In this document: piece after piece, positions 50,476 to 58,548 of the stretch
Layout: each line of letters opens with the position of its first letter
Position numbering within the stretch: position 1 is the stretch's first letter
From: Pseudomonas taeanensis MS-3
GTDB lineage: Bacteria > Pseudomonadota > Gammaproteobacteria > Pseudomonadales > Pseudomonadaceae
Direction: 5' to 3'
Assembly: GCF_000498575.2 (NCBI RefSeq)
Contig: NZ_AWSQ01000009.1
Location: 124,001-188,000, forward strand
DNA: 64,000 nt
The notes under the pieces: generated by a model
The model's input: only the letters and a program-made list of their open reading frames with translations
Database searches by the model: none
What the model was told of the DNA's origin: nothing
Position numbers and translations under genes: made by a program

Positions 50476-51210
50476 CTAGGCGAATTCCTTGTGGCTCTTG
50501 AACCATTGGTCGATCAGTTCGCGCATACGCTCACCCGAGAAACTCGGAAAATGTCCGCCATGCACGGTGCGCACCGGTAAGTTACGCAGGCGTATCAGGC
50601 TTTTCGCGTAGTCCTGCAGATTGGAGTGGTAGGCATCTTCGATCAAGGGGCCGTCATACAGGATGTCACCGGAAAACAATGTCTGCGTCGCCGCCTCCCA
50701 CAGGCTGATGCCGCCTGGCGAATGCCCAGGGGTATGCAGGACTTGCAGCACCCGGTCGCCCAGATCCAGCACATCGCCTTCTTCGATCAGCCGTGTCGCC
50801 GGCGCGGCCCTGACCCGGTACTCGGCATAGCACAGCGGGCAATCGGGGTGCGCCTCGAACATCTCGTCGCCAACGAAGTCTGCGGCCAGGGTATTGGCCC
50901 CGGTTGGCGCCGCGAGGATATCCGCCTCGGCCGGATGCACCAGGCGTTCGGGGAACTCATGGTGCCCGGCGATATGGTCGAAGTGCGTGTGGCTGGCCAC
51001 CGCCAACAACGGGCGTTCGGTCAGCCAGGGCAGTTGTTCACGCAAGCTGACCAGGCCGGAGCCGGAGTCGATCAGCACATCGCGGTCGCGGCCCTGCACA
51101 TGCCACAGGTTGCAGCGGTAGAACGGCCGAACATAGGGCTCGTGGATCAGGCTGATGCCGTCGTAGCGGTGCTCCACTTCGAACCATTGGTCACGGCTGA
51201 CGATTTTCAT
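50476..51210 (-). CDS. MBL-fold metallo-hydrolase
   Basis: A 244-aa metallo-beta-lactamase-fold protein. Metal ligands sit in SHTHFDHIAGH (H74, H76, D78, H79), HTPGHSPGG and SGDILYDG. The fold supports hydrolysis of thioesters, lactones or similar; the substrate is unknown. ATG 51210 has GGAG 7 nt upstream. It lies downstream of the NCS1 permease on the same strand, perhaps as the last gene of the gbu region. Confidence 0.87.
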   Translation of the reverse strand: MKIVSRDQWFEVEHRYDGISLIHEPYVRPFYRCNLWHVQGRDRDVLIDSGSGLVSLREQLPWLTERPLLAVASHTHFDHIAGHHEFPERLVHPAEADILAAPTGANTLAADFVGDEMFEAHPDCPLCYAEYRVRAAPATRLIEEGDVLDLGDRVLQVLHTPGHSPGGISLWEAATQTLFSGDILYDGPLIEDAYHSNLQDYAKSLIRLRNLPVRTVHGGHFPSFSGERMRELIDQWFKSHKEFA

Positions 51211-51251
51211 GGAGGGCTCCTGGAACTGATCTGCAGCGTTGCACGTGTTCT

Positions 51252-51340
51252 GTAGGGTGCGGCGCACCCTACCGTGACTGATATCCGCCATGTACAGCGA
51301 AACCCGCTAATTAGGTTCCGCTGCAATTAACCCAACCTAC
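51252..51340. repeat. Intergenic palindromic element, diverged copy
   Basis: Starts with a near-perfect hairpin GTAGGGTGCG / CGCACCCTAC (51252-51272), contains GCGAAACCCGC and ends AACCCAACCTAC, echoing the two elements at 11911 and 55924. Its right end overlaps the stop codon of the NCS1 permease gene. Confidence 0.5.
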
Positions 51341-52677
51341 GCCAACTGCGCCTTGGGCACCAACACCCAGCGGCGCAGCACGGTGTAGCCGGCAGCGGTA
51401 ATCAGGAATACCGGCAGCGAGGCACCAAATGCCAGAGGCGAGACCCAACCCCAGTAGTAGGCCAGCAGCGCGCCCAGGCCATAAGCGACAAAGGCAGCCG
51501 GGTTGACGCCGGCCAGGTAGCTGTAGCGTCCGCCATCTTCGCTGAGCAGGTCGGTGACACTGTAGTGGCCGCGATGGATCAGGTAATAGTCGGCAATCAG
51601 CACGGCGAAGGCCGGGATGAATACGCTGCCGATGATCAGCAGGAAGTTCTGGAAGTTGTCGAGGATGCCGGGGATTTGCGAGCCAAGGATCGACAGTACA
51701 CCGATAACCAGCGCCGGCTTCCAGAATTTGGTGCGCGGACTGATATTCAAGTAGGACAACGACGCGCTGTAGACACACATCACGTTGGTGGTCATCACCG
51801 AGAGAAACACCACAATGGCAGCCGGCATACCGAAGCCAAAACCCGACAGGAGTACGGCTGGGTCGTAGGTTTGCTCCATGCCGGTCAATACGCTGAAGCC
51901 GGACACCGTAGCGCCCAATCCCATGGCCAGCAGTGTCGCGACCACATAACCCACCCAAGTGCCCATGGCCGCTACGCCCTGGCTGCGGCAATTGCGGTTG
52001 TAGTCTGCAGCCAGCGGTATCCAGGAAAACGCTGTGGCGATGACGATATCAAAGGCGATGCCAGCGGTGATGCCATTGCGTGGCTCTTGCGCCATATTGA
52101 CCAGAGAGCTGAACTCGAAGTGCTGGCTCATGGCGTAGAACACAGCGCCGGACAGAAGCAACATGCCGACTGCCGCCCAGCGCTCGACTCGCTCGATGCC
52201 CAGATGACCGCGCAGGGCGATCAATAGCACTAGGGTTTCGCACAGGATGGTAAACAGCGGCAGGTTGGAGTAACCGGTGATTTGTTCGACGGCATAGTTC
52301 AGGCTCATGCCGGCCAGCAGGGCCTGAATCCAGCTCCAGGCCAGCAGTGTCAGCAAATTGACCAGAGAGGGCAGTTTGGCACCCAGAGGACCATAACTGC
52401 CTCGCGCCAGTACCATGGTGGTCAGACCGGTACGCTGGCCCATTATCCCGACCATGACCAGCGGCAGGATACCGATGCCCGAGCCGATCAGCACAATCAA
52501 CATGGCGTGCAGGAAGGGTAGGTCCGGGACCAGCAGCATGCCAGTCAGAATCGTGGTGACCACCACGTTGGCGCCGAGCCACAGGGCAACAGTGCCGCTA
52601 AAACCGAGGCTTCGATGTTCGGTGGAGGTTGGCGCAAGACCATCCTGCCCGAAGTATTGGGTTAGGTTCTTGAGCAT
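51337..52677 (-). CDS. NCS1-family nucleobase/cation permease (CodB-like)
   Basis: A 446-aa transporter with about twelve helices. The early LGFSGTVALWLGANVVVTT and SYGPLGAKLPSLVNL segments are typical of cytosine/purine/hydantoin symporters. Given the neighbouring gbuA, a guanidino compound or related substrate is possible (inference); in P. aeruginosa a transporter also precedes gbuA. ATG 52677 has GGGGAG upstream, preceded by a 9-bp tandem repeat. Confidence 0.85.
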   Translation of the reverse strand: MLKNLTQYFGQDGLAPTSTEHRSLGFSGTVALWLGANVVVTTILTGMLLVPDLPFLHAMLIVLIGSGIGILPLVMVGIMGQRTGLTTMVLARGSYGPLGAKLPSLVNLLTLLAWSWIQALLAGMSLNYAVEQITGYSNLPLFTILCETLVLLIALRGHLGIERVERWAAVGMLLLSGAVFYAMSQHFEFSSLVNMAQEPRNGITAGIAFDIVIATAFSWIPLAADYNRNCRSQGVAAMGTWVGYVVATLLAMGLGATVSGFSVLTGMEQTYDPAVLLSGFGFGMPAAIVVFLSVMTTNVMCVYSASLSYLNISPRTKFWKPALVIGVLSILGSQIPGILDNFQNFLLIIGSVFIPAFAVLIADYYLIHRGHYSVTDLLSEDGGRYSYLAGVNPAAFVAYGLGALLAYYWGWVSPLAFGASLPVFLITAAGYTVLRRWVLVPKAQLA

Positions 52678-52690
52678 GTGGTAACTCCCC

Positions 52691-52717
52691 TGATTATTTT
52701 GATTATTTTGATTATTG
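52691..52717. repeat. 9-bp tandem repeat in the NCS1 permease leader
   Basis: Two exact TGATTATTT units and a third ending TGATTATTG lie 14-40 bp upstream of the permease start codon, adjoining its ribosome site. Copy-number change here would alter promoter or leader spacing. Confidence 0.7.
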
Positions 52718-52814
52718 ATTCAGTCGGTGTGAGTGGCAGTTACTTCAAGGATTTGTCGTTAACCCAACTGCTTAGGTTGGGCACTTGGACATAGCGGGTG
52801 ACGCGTGGAGTGCT

Positions 52815-53261
52815 TTAGCCGGTAGGCATCAGCGACAGGTGTTCATGGCAGGCCAGCCAGTGGCGACTGCCGTGCTGGCGGCGAAATACAATGGTCTCGC
52901 GCTCATGGCTGTGCGCCTCCGTGCCGGCCACGCGCAGGTGAGTGATAACCTCATGCACGAAGATCGCGGTATCCCCATGCAGGGTCAGCAACGGATTGCG
53001 GGAGGTACAGGCGATTACCGCAAAGCCGTCGGCTTGCCAGCTGGTCCACAGCTGGCGGTAGGCGCTGAGGTTTGGCAAAAGGGTGTCGCAGCTATGAAAG
53101 ACGAAGGTTGCGTCTTCACTGAACGCCGCAAAATAGGCTTCGCTGTGGTTACTGGCAAAGGCGGCGATCAAGGCATCCGCAGCGCGTTGCACATCGAAAC
53201 GGTCTGCTTCAGATCTGACGAGCTCATCCTGGCCTGAGTTTTGTGTTGGCTGCTTGAGCAC
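52815..53261 (-). CDS. NTF2-like/SnoaL-type small protein (DUF4440-like)
   Basis: A 148-aa cystatin-like-fold protein: an N-terminal helix (AADALIAAFASNHSEAYFAAF), then strands ATFVFHSC, AIFVHEVITHLRV, ETIVFRRQ and HWLACHEHLSLMP as in SnoaL/DUF4440 proteins. A ligand-binding or minor enzymatic role is possible. GTG 53261 has GGGAGG 7 nt upstream. It is between the YjiH-like and NCS1 genes in the gbu region. Confidence 0.75.
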   Translation of the reverse strand: MLKQPTQNSGQDELVRSEADRFDVQRAADALIAAFASNHSEAYFAAFSEDATFVFHSCDTLLPNLSAYRQLWTSWQADGFAVIACTSRNPLLTLHGDTAIFVHEVITHLRVAGTEAHSHERETIVFRRQHGSRHWLACHEHLSLMPTG

Positions 53262-53334
53262 GAGTCGACCTCCCGCTGTTTGATGCTTGGAATTGTTGAC
53301 GCACAGTCAACTCTTCAACGGTTTTTGTGTAGTG

Positions 53335-53361
53335 CTCCCCTCTCCAGGCCGGAGAGGGGAG
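53335..53361. other. 11-bp perfect intercistronic hairpin
   Basis: CTCCCCTCTCC (53335-53345), loop AGGCC, GGAGAGGGGAG (53351-53361), between the YjiH-like and NTF2-like genes. It lacks a U-tract on the transcribed strand, so partial termination or mRNA stabilisation is more likely than full termination. Confidence 0.55.
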
Positions 53362-53369
53362 AGGTACGG

Positions 53370-54764
53370 TCAGCCGACGATCCAGTGCGCCATCAGCGCG
53401 ATGATCGGCAGGGTGATCAGGGTGCGGATGATGAAGATCACGAACAACTCGAGGATGTTCAGCGGCAGCTTGGCCTTGATGATCAATACACCCACTTCCG
53501 ACATGTAGATCAGCTGGGTCAGCGACACGCAGGCCACCACGAAACGGGTCAGTTCGCTCTCGATGCCCTTGCCCAGTACCGCCGGCAGGAACATGTCGGC
53601 AAAGCCCACCAGAATCGCCGGCGCCGCCTTGGCCGCTTCCGGCAGTTGCAGCAGCTCAAGCAGCGGCACTATGGGGTAGGACAACCAGTTGAAGATCGGG
53701 GTGAACTCGGCGACAGCCAGGGAGAGGGTGCCGATGGCCATTACCAGTGGCAGCAGGCCCAGCCAGATGTCCACCACGTTGTGCACGCCGACCTTGACCA
53801 TCTGTGTAGGTGAGGGGTTGGCGTTGGCGCGTTTCACTGCCTGCAGCATGCCCCAGCGCAGCAGCGAGGTGCCGGCGGGGACGTCTTCCTTGATCTGCTT
53901 GCCGACCCCGGCGACGTATTCATCTTTCTTCCATGACAGTGGCGGGATGCGCGGGGTGATGATCGCCGCCGCCAGGCCCGCCACTACTACGGTCAGGTAG
54001 AAGGGCACGAACAGGTGATCGAGCTTCATGAAACTGGTGATCAGCAGGCTGAAGGCGATCGAGGCGATGGAGAAGTTGGTGGCGATCACCGCCGCTTCCC
54101 GGGCGCTGTAGAAGCCCTTGTGATACTGCTGGGCAGTGATCAGCACGCCGACGGTGCCCGAACCCAGCCAGGAGGCGATGGCGTCGATGGCCGAACGGCC
54201 TGGCAGGCCGAAGACCTTGCGGAATACGTTGCGCACCAGGGTGCCGCAGAACTCCATCAGGCCGTAATCGGTGAGTAGCGGCAGGATCAAGCCGGCGACC
54301 AGGAAGAAGGTGATCAGCACCGGCGCCAGATCTTTCAGCACCACACCGCCGGTATTGGCATTCCAGATCCACTCCGGGCCGAATTGCCAGAGGGTCATGG
54401 CGGCAAACACTGCGCCAAGTACGCGCAGGCCGAGCCACAGCGGGTGCAGGTTGAACAGCTCGTTGAGTGCCGGTCGCGCGGTGATCCAGCGCGGTTTGAG
54501 CAGGCTGGCGAACACACCCAGCGTCGCGGAAACCAGCAACAGACCGGTAGCGATGGCCGGCAGCCAGGCGCTTAGCGCCGCTTTCAGTGCATCGGCCATC
54601 ACGCCGAGGCCGATGGTGACCTTGCCGTCATAGACGATGGGGGTGAGGAACAGGAGTACGCCGAGCAGCGAGGGGATCAGAAAGATCAGCAGCTGGCGCA
54701 GGTTGAAGGGTGTGTCTGCCGGCGGTTGGTCGTCGAGCAGCGGCATGGTTTCGTCATGATTCAT
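53370..54764 (-). CDS. YjiH-family membrane protein with nucleoside-recognition (Gate) domain
   Basis: A 464-aa protein with about ten helices and two Gate-type segments: GRSAIDAIASWLGSGTVGVL and GIESELTRFVVACVSLTQL. YjiH proteins are putative transporters with no established substrate. It starts 74 nt after gbuA ends on the same strand, so it may carry a guanidino compound, GABA or urea-linked product (inference). ATG 54764 has AAGGTG upstream. Confidence 0.82.
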   Translation of the reverse strand: MNHDETMPLLDDQPPADTPFNLRQLLIFLIPSLLGVLLFLTPIVYDGKVTIGLGVMADALKAALSAWLPAIATGLLLVSATLGVFASLLKPRWITARPALNELFNLHPLWLGLRVLGAVFAAMTLWQFGPEWIWNANTGGVVLKDLAPVLITFFLVAGLILPLLTDYGLMEFCGTLVRNVFRKVFGLPGRSAIDAIASWLGSGTVGVLITAQQYHKGFYSAREAAVIATNFSIASIAFSLLITSFMKLDHLFVPFYLTVVVAGLAAAIITPRIPPLSWKKDEYVAGVGKQIKEDVPAGTSLLRWGMLQAVKRANANPSPTQMVKVGVHNVVDIWLGLLPLVMAIGTLSLAVAEFTPIFNWLSYPIVPLLELLQLPEAAKAAPAILVGFADMFLPAVLGKGIESELTRFVVACVSLTQLIYMSEVGVLIIKAKLPLNILELFVIFIIRTLITLPIIALMAHWIVG

Positions 54765-54838
54765 CGCAGCACCTTAATTGTTTTTGTGCAGTGCCTGGAC
54801 GCCGTTCGGCGCCCAGTGTTGAGTAAAAGACCCGTAGA

Positions 54839-55798
54839 TCAGCGACGCTGAACGCCGGGTAACACGCAGAGCATTTCGTACAGCAGATTGGCGCCGAGCA
54901 ACGAGGTGTTGCCGGTGGTGTCGTAGGGCGGGGAGACTTCCACTACATCGCAACCGATCAGTTGCAGATCCTGACAGCCGCGAATGATTTCGATGGCCTG
55001 GATGGTGGTCAGGCCGCCGATCTCCGGAGTGCCGGTGCCAGGCGCCCAGGCCGGGTCGATACCATCGATATCGAAACTCAAATAGACCGGGCCGCCGTCA
55101 ACCTTGGCGCGGACTTCTTCCATCAGTGGGGCCAACGACTTGTGCCAGCACTCTTCGGCCTGGACTACGCGAAAGCCCTGCTTGCGGCTCCAGTTGAAGT
55201 CTTCGGCGGTGTAGCCCTGGGCGCGCAGGCCGATCTGTACCACGCGGTCGCAATCGAGCAGGCCTTCTTCCACGGCGCGGCGGAAGGTGGTGCCGTGGGC
55301 GATCTTCTCGCCGAACATGTGGTCGTTGACGTCGGCGTGGGCGTCGATATGCACCAGGCCGATCTTGCCGTGCTTCTTCTTCAGCGCACGCAGGATCGGC
55401 AGGGTGATGGTGTGGTCGCCGCCGAGGGTCAGCGGGATGATACCGAGTTCGACGATCTTGTCGTAGGACTCCTCGATGATGCGTACCGCGTCGAGCAGGT
55501 TGAAGGTGTTGATCGCCACGTCGCCGATGTCGGCGATGTTCAGCGAGTCGAACGGCGCGGCGCCGGTGGCCATGTTGTAGGGACGGATCATCACCGACTG
55601 GGCGCGAATCTCGCGCGGGCCGAAGCGGGTGCCGGAGCGCAACGAGGTGCCGATGTCCAGTGGCACGCCGACGAAGGCGGCATCCAGTTCACGCTGTTCT
55701 TCCACTTTCTGGATATGCGGCAGGCGCATCATGGTGGCGATACCACCGAAGCGGGGCATTTCATTGCCGCCCAAGGGCTGGTGCAGAGTCTTGTCCAT
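54839..55798 (-). CDS. gbuA: Guanidinobutyrase
   Basis: A 319-aa ureohydrolase that hydrolyses 4-guanidinobutyrate to GABA and urea, part of arginine transaminase/decarboxylase catabolism. Mn ligands are in GGDH (H129), DAHAD (D152, H154, D156) and SFDIDGIDP (D243, D245). The sequence and its position, divergent from a LysR gene, match P. aeruginosa GbuA; agmatinase is the main alternative. AGG precedes ATG 55798. Confidence 0.9.
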   Translation of the reverse strand: MDKTLHQPLGGNEMPRFGGIATMMRLPHIQKVEEQRELDAAFVGVPLDIGTSLRSGTRFGPREIRAQSVMIRPYNMATGAAPFDSLNIADIGDVAINTFNLLDAVRIIEESYDKIVELGIIPLTLGGDHTITLPILRALKKKHGKIGLVHIDAHADVNDHMFGEKIAHGTTFRRAVEEGLLDCDRVVQIGLRAQGYTAEDFNWSRKQGFRVVQAEECWHKSLAPLMEEVRAKVDGGPVYLSFDIDGIDPAWAPGTGTPEIGGLTTIQAIEIIRGCQDLQLIGCDVVEVSPPYDTTGNTSLLGANLLYEMLCVLPGVQRR

Positions 55799-55888
55799 GG
55801 GATGGCCTCACGGTTGTTATGGTTGTAGTAATCGTGGGCCGGATTGTTGAGCAGGATGCCCTGGGGAAAAATCGCTGAGGACAAAAAC

Positions 55889-55912
55889 TTAGTTCAGAGA
55901 TTTCTAAACTAA
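55889..55912. promoter_or_regulatory. Near-perfect 10-bp dyad in the gbuA-gbuR region
   Basis: TTAGTTCAGA (55889-55898) and TCTAAACTAA (55903-55912) are complementary except at one position, with a 4-nt spacer. It lies 91 bp upstream of gbuA and 112 bp upstream of gbuR, a natural site for the LysR-type activator. Confidence 0.55.
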
Positions 55913-55923
55913 AGATCACGGCT

Positions 55924-56002
55924 GTAGGATGGGTGAGCGCAGCGATACCCATATTGTTGCCAGGACGATGGGTTACGCCGCTGCGCGTCTAATCCATCCC
56001 AC
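55924..56002. repeat. Intergenic palindromic repeat, copy 2
   Basis: Ends GTAGGATGGGT and AATCCATCCCAC are near complements; the inside has GCGATACCCA and GATGGGTTACGCCGC, the same layout as the copy at 11911-12034. It occupies the gbuR leader and ends 22 bp before its ATG. Confidence 0.65.
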
Positions 56003-56023
56003 GTTGCTGATTTGGAAGGTCCG

Positions 56024-56917
56024 ATGAGCCAAGCTTTGCCCGACCTGAAACTGCTGCGCATCTTCGTCGCCGTGGTTCGCCACCAAGGCTTCGCTGTCGC
56101 GCAGCAGGAACTGAACCTGTCGACTTCGGCGATCAGTACCTACATGAGCCAGTTGGAAGGTCAGCTCGGCCTGAGCCTGTGCCACCGCGGCCGTGGCGGC
56201 TTCAGCCTGACCAGCAAGGGCGAGCTGTTCTACCACGAAACCCTGCGCCTACTCGGCGAGCTGGAAGGCTTCGAGCGTTACTCCGCGGCGCTCAAGGGCG
56301 AGTTGCGTGGCACCCTCAACCTCGGCGTGCTGGACACCACCGTCAGCGACCCGGCCCTGCCGCTAGCCGAGGTGATAGGTGCTTACAGCAAGGAGCACCC
56401 GGCCGTGCACCTGCACCTGTCGGTGATGAGCCCCTATGAGCTGCAGCTGGCGGTGCTGGAGAACCGTCTGGACCTGGCCATCAGCGCCTGCCCGACACGG
56501 ATGAACGGCTTGGTTTATCAGCCGCTGTATCGCGAGCAGCACTGGCTGTACTGCAGCGACCGCCACCCGCTGTTTCGTGAGCGGCGCATTCCCGATGAGT
56601 TGATCACTCAGCAGCGTATGGTCGGCCGTGGCTACTGGAGCCAGTCGGAGTTGGCGCGGCACGGTTTCAAGCACAGTGCCGCGACAGTCGAGTCGATGGA
56701 GGCGCAGCTGATTCTGATATTGTCCGGCGCCTATATTGGTTACCTGCCGGAGCACTACGCGCAGCATTGGGTCGAGCAGGGGCAGCTGCGCGTACTGCTG
56801 CCGGCGACTTTTGGCTACCAGGCGCCATTCTCACTGATCCTGCGCCGTGGCCGCTCACGCGAATCGCTGATTCAGACCTTTCGCGACCTGTTGAAGGCGC
56901 AATTCACCGAGCGCTAG
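56024..56917 (+). CDS. gbuR: LysR-family regulator of guanidinobutyrate catabolism
   Basis: A 297-aa LysR protein: helix-turn-helix at about 8-66 (FAVAQQELNLSTSAISTYMS) and an effector-binding domain. Divergent from gbuA, as in P. aeruginosa where GbuR activates gbuA in response to 4-guanidinobutyrate. ATG 56024 has GGAAGG upstream; an in-frame TTG at 56012 is less likely. Confidence 0.87.
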   Translation: MSQALPDLKLLRIFVAVVRHQGFAVAQQELNLSTSAISTYMSQLEGQLGLSLCHRGRGGFSLTSKGELFYHETLRLLGELEGFERYSAALKGELRGTLNLGVLDTTVSDPALPLAEVIGAYSKEHPAVHLHLSVMSPYELQLAVLENRLDLAISACPTRMNGLVYQPLYREQHWLYCSDRHPLFRERRIPDELITQQRMVGRGYWSQSELARHGFKHSAATVESMEAQLILILSGAYIGYLPEHYAQHWVEQGQLRVLLPATFGYQAPFSLILRRGRSRESLIQTFRDLLKAQFTER

Positions 56918-56956
56918 GAGACCGCACCGAGGGGCCGGTAATTGGACCGCTTGTCC

Positions 56957-58237
56957 TCAGCTGCTGGGCTGTTCGACAAGTGGCGGATGCGCGGGCTCTG
57001 CCTGCTGGGCCTCTTCTGGCGCGGGGTCCATCAGCACCGAGCCAACCGGGAAGGGAGCCTGCATCTGGAAGCTGGTCGGTTCGGTCGAGGTTGTGAAAGG
57101 GTCGCTGATGCGCTTGTACAGGGCATGGCCTGCCATCAGCCCCGCCATGATCGCCAGGCTCCAGAAAAAGCTCGACGGCCCCCATTGATCCATCACCAGG
57201 GAAATGCCGAAGGGGCCGACCGAGGCGCCAACGCCTCCGGCCAGCAACAGGGTGCTGCTGGCGCCGACGGCCTGGTCGGCTTCCAGTTGGTCATTGGTCA
57301 GCGCCAGGTAAAGCGCCAGCAGGGGAAAGCAGCTGCCGCCGAACAACAACGCCAGCAGCAGGTAGGCAATGCCACCCGAGGTACCGACAAGGGCGCTGGC
57401 CACTGCAAATATCAAGGCGGCGAAGGCCGATCCGGCGATCACCGTGCGTCTATCCATGTGGTCTGAGAGCTTGCCCAACGGCCATTGCAGCAACATGCCG
57501 CCAATCAGCAACACAGCGATGAACAGCGATATTTCACTGACGCGCATGCCCAGTCGACTGGCATACACCGCGCCCATGCCGAGAGTCATGGCGTAGCAGG
57601 CGTTGATCAGGAAGGAGCCGACCAAGCCGGTCGGTGCGACGCGGTACAGGGTGATAATGCCCACCGGGCGCGCAGCTGCAAAAGTCGGCATCGGCGTGGC
57701 GGTGACCAGAATCGGGATCGCCGCCAGGCTGATCAGGATCGAAATCAGGGTAAACAGTTCGAAACTGCTGGGGTCGGAGATATTCAGCAGAAATTGGCCA
57801 CCGGACAGGCCGGCGAGCATGGTGATCATGTACAGCGATAACAACTGGCCACGGGTACGGTTGTCGGCGGCCTGGTTCAACCAGCTTTCGGCCACTACAT
57901 AGATGGCTGAAACGGCAAAGCCGGTGAGCAAGCGCATCACTCCCCAAGTCCAGGGATCGACGATCACCGAATGCACCAGGATGGTCATGGAGGCCAGGGC
58001 GGTCAGTGCGCCGAAGGCGCGCACATGGCCGACCCGCTGGATAATCGCCGGTGCGCGCAGGGAACCGAGTAGAAACCCCAGGTAATAGCCCGACATCAGC
58101 AGGCCGGTGGCGATGGTGTCGAAGCCTTCCAGTTCGGCGCGAATGCCCAACAAGGAACCTTGGGCGCCGATACACAGGCCGATAACGCCCAGGCCGAAGA
58201 ACAAAGGCCAGACGGCCCGAACAGTCTGATGCAGCAT
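56957..58237 (-). CDS. MFS transporter (YcaD-like)
   Basis: A 426-aa major facilitator with 12 helices; the loop KLSDHMDRRTV and SWLNQAADNRTRGQLLS are family-typical of the YcaD/YfkF-like group. The last 40 residues form an acidic, Pro/Gln-rich cytosolic tail. The substrate is unknown. It converges with gbuR (39-bp gap). Confidence 0.85.
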   Translation of the reverse strand: MLHQTVRAVWPLFFGLGVIGLCIGAQGSLLGIRAELEGFDTIATGLLMSGYYLGFLLGSLRAPAIIQRVGHVRAFGALTALASMTILVHSVIVDPWTWGVMRLLTGFAVSAIYVVAESWLNQAADNRTRGQLLSLYMITMLAGLSGGQFLLNISDPSSFELFTLISILISLAAIPILVTATPMPTFAAARPVGIITLYRVAPTGLVGSFLINACYAMTLGMGAVYASRLGMRVSEISLFIAVLLIGGMLLQWPLGKLSDHMDRRTVIAGSAFAALIFAVASALVGTSGGIAYLLLALLFGGSCFPLLALYLALTNDQLEADQAVGASSTLLLAGGVGASVGPFGISLVMDQWGPSSFFWSLAIMAGLMAGHALYKRISDPFTTSTEPTSFQMQAPFPVGSVLMDPAPEEAQQAEPAHPPLVEQPSS

Positions 58238-58430
58238 GTCACCCCCAAAGTTAATGGCCTGTACGGCTAACGGGTTAACTCAAGTGCGGATGACTGGAGC
58301 CCTGAGACCAGGCGCTGTAACGAGTCATAGCAGCTATGCTGAGGCCCGGCAACGCGAAATCGGGGCATTAGAGCAAACTGACTGGCGCCACCGGCCACTC
58401 GACAAACCTAGGTGAGTAAAGCCAAACCTG

Positions 58431-58490
58431 CCAGCCCAGCCCAGCCCAGCCCAGCCCAGCCCAGCCCAGCCCAGCCCAGCCCACATAAGC
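58431..58490. repeat. CCAGC microsatellite, 12 copies
   Basis: Sixty bases of uninterrupted CCAGC units in the 311-bp noncoding gap between the MFS gene start and the dddD terminator. Nothing else but this and the terminator was found in the gap. Such arrays are prone to slipped-strand length change. Confidence 0.95.
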
Positions 58491-58502
58491 CCCGCCACAA
58501 AC

Positions 58503-58530
58503 AAAACGGGCGGAACATCCGTTCCGCCCG
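58503..58530 (-). terminator. Intrinsic terminator of dddD
   Basis: On the minus strand CGGGCGGAAC-loop-GTTCCGCCCG (10-bp stem, 58530-58507) is followed by TTTTGTTTG. It lies 18 bp past the dddD stop codon. Confidence 0.85.
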
Positions 58531-58548
58531 CTGTCTTCACCCCTGTGA

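Noticed and set aside
58431..58490. CRISPR-like array
   Set aside because: The 5-bp units are contiguous with no unique spacers; this is a microsatellite. No cas genes are present.
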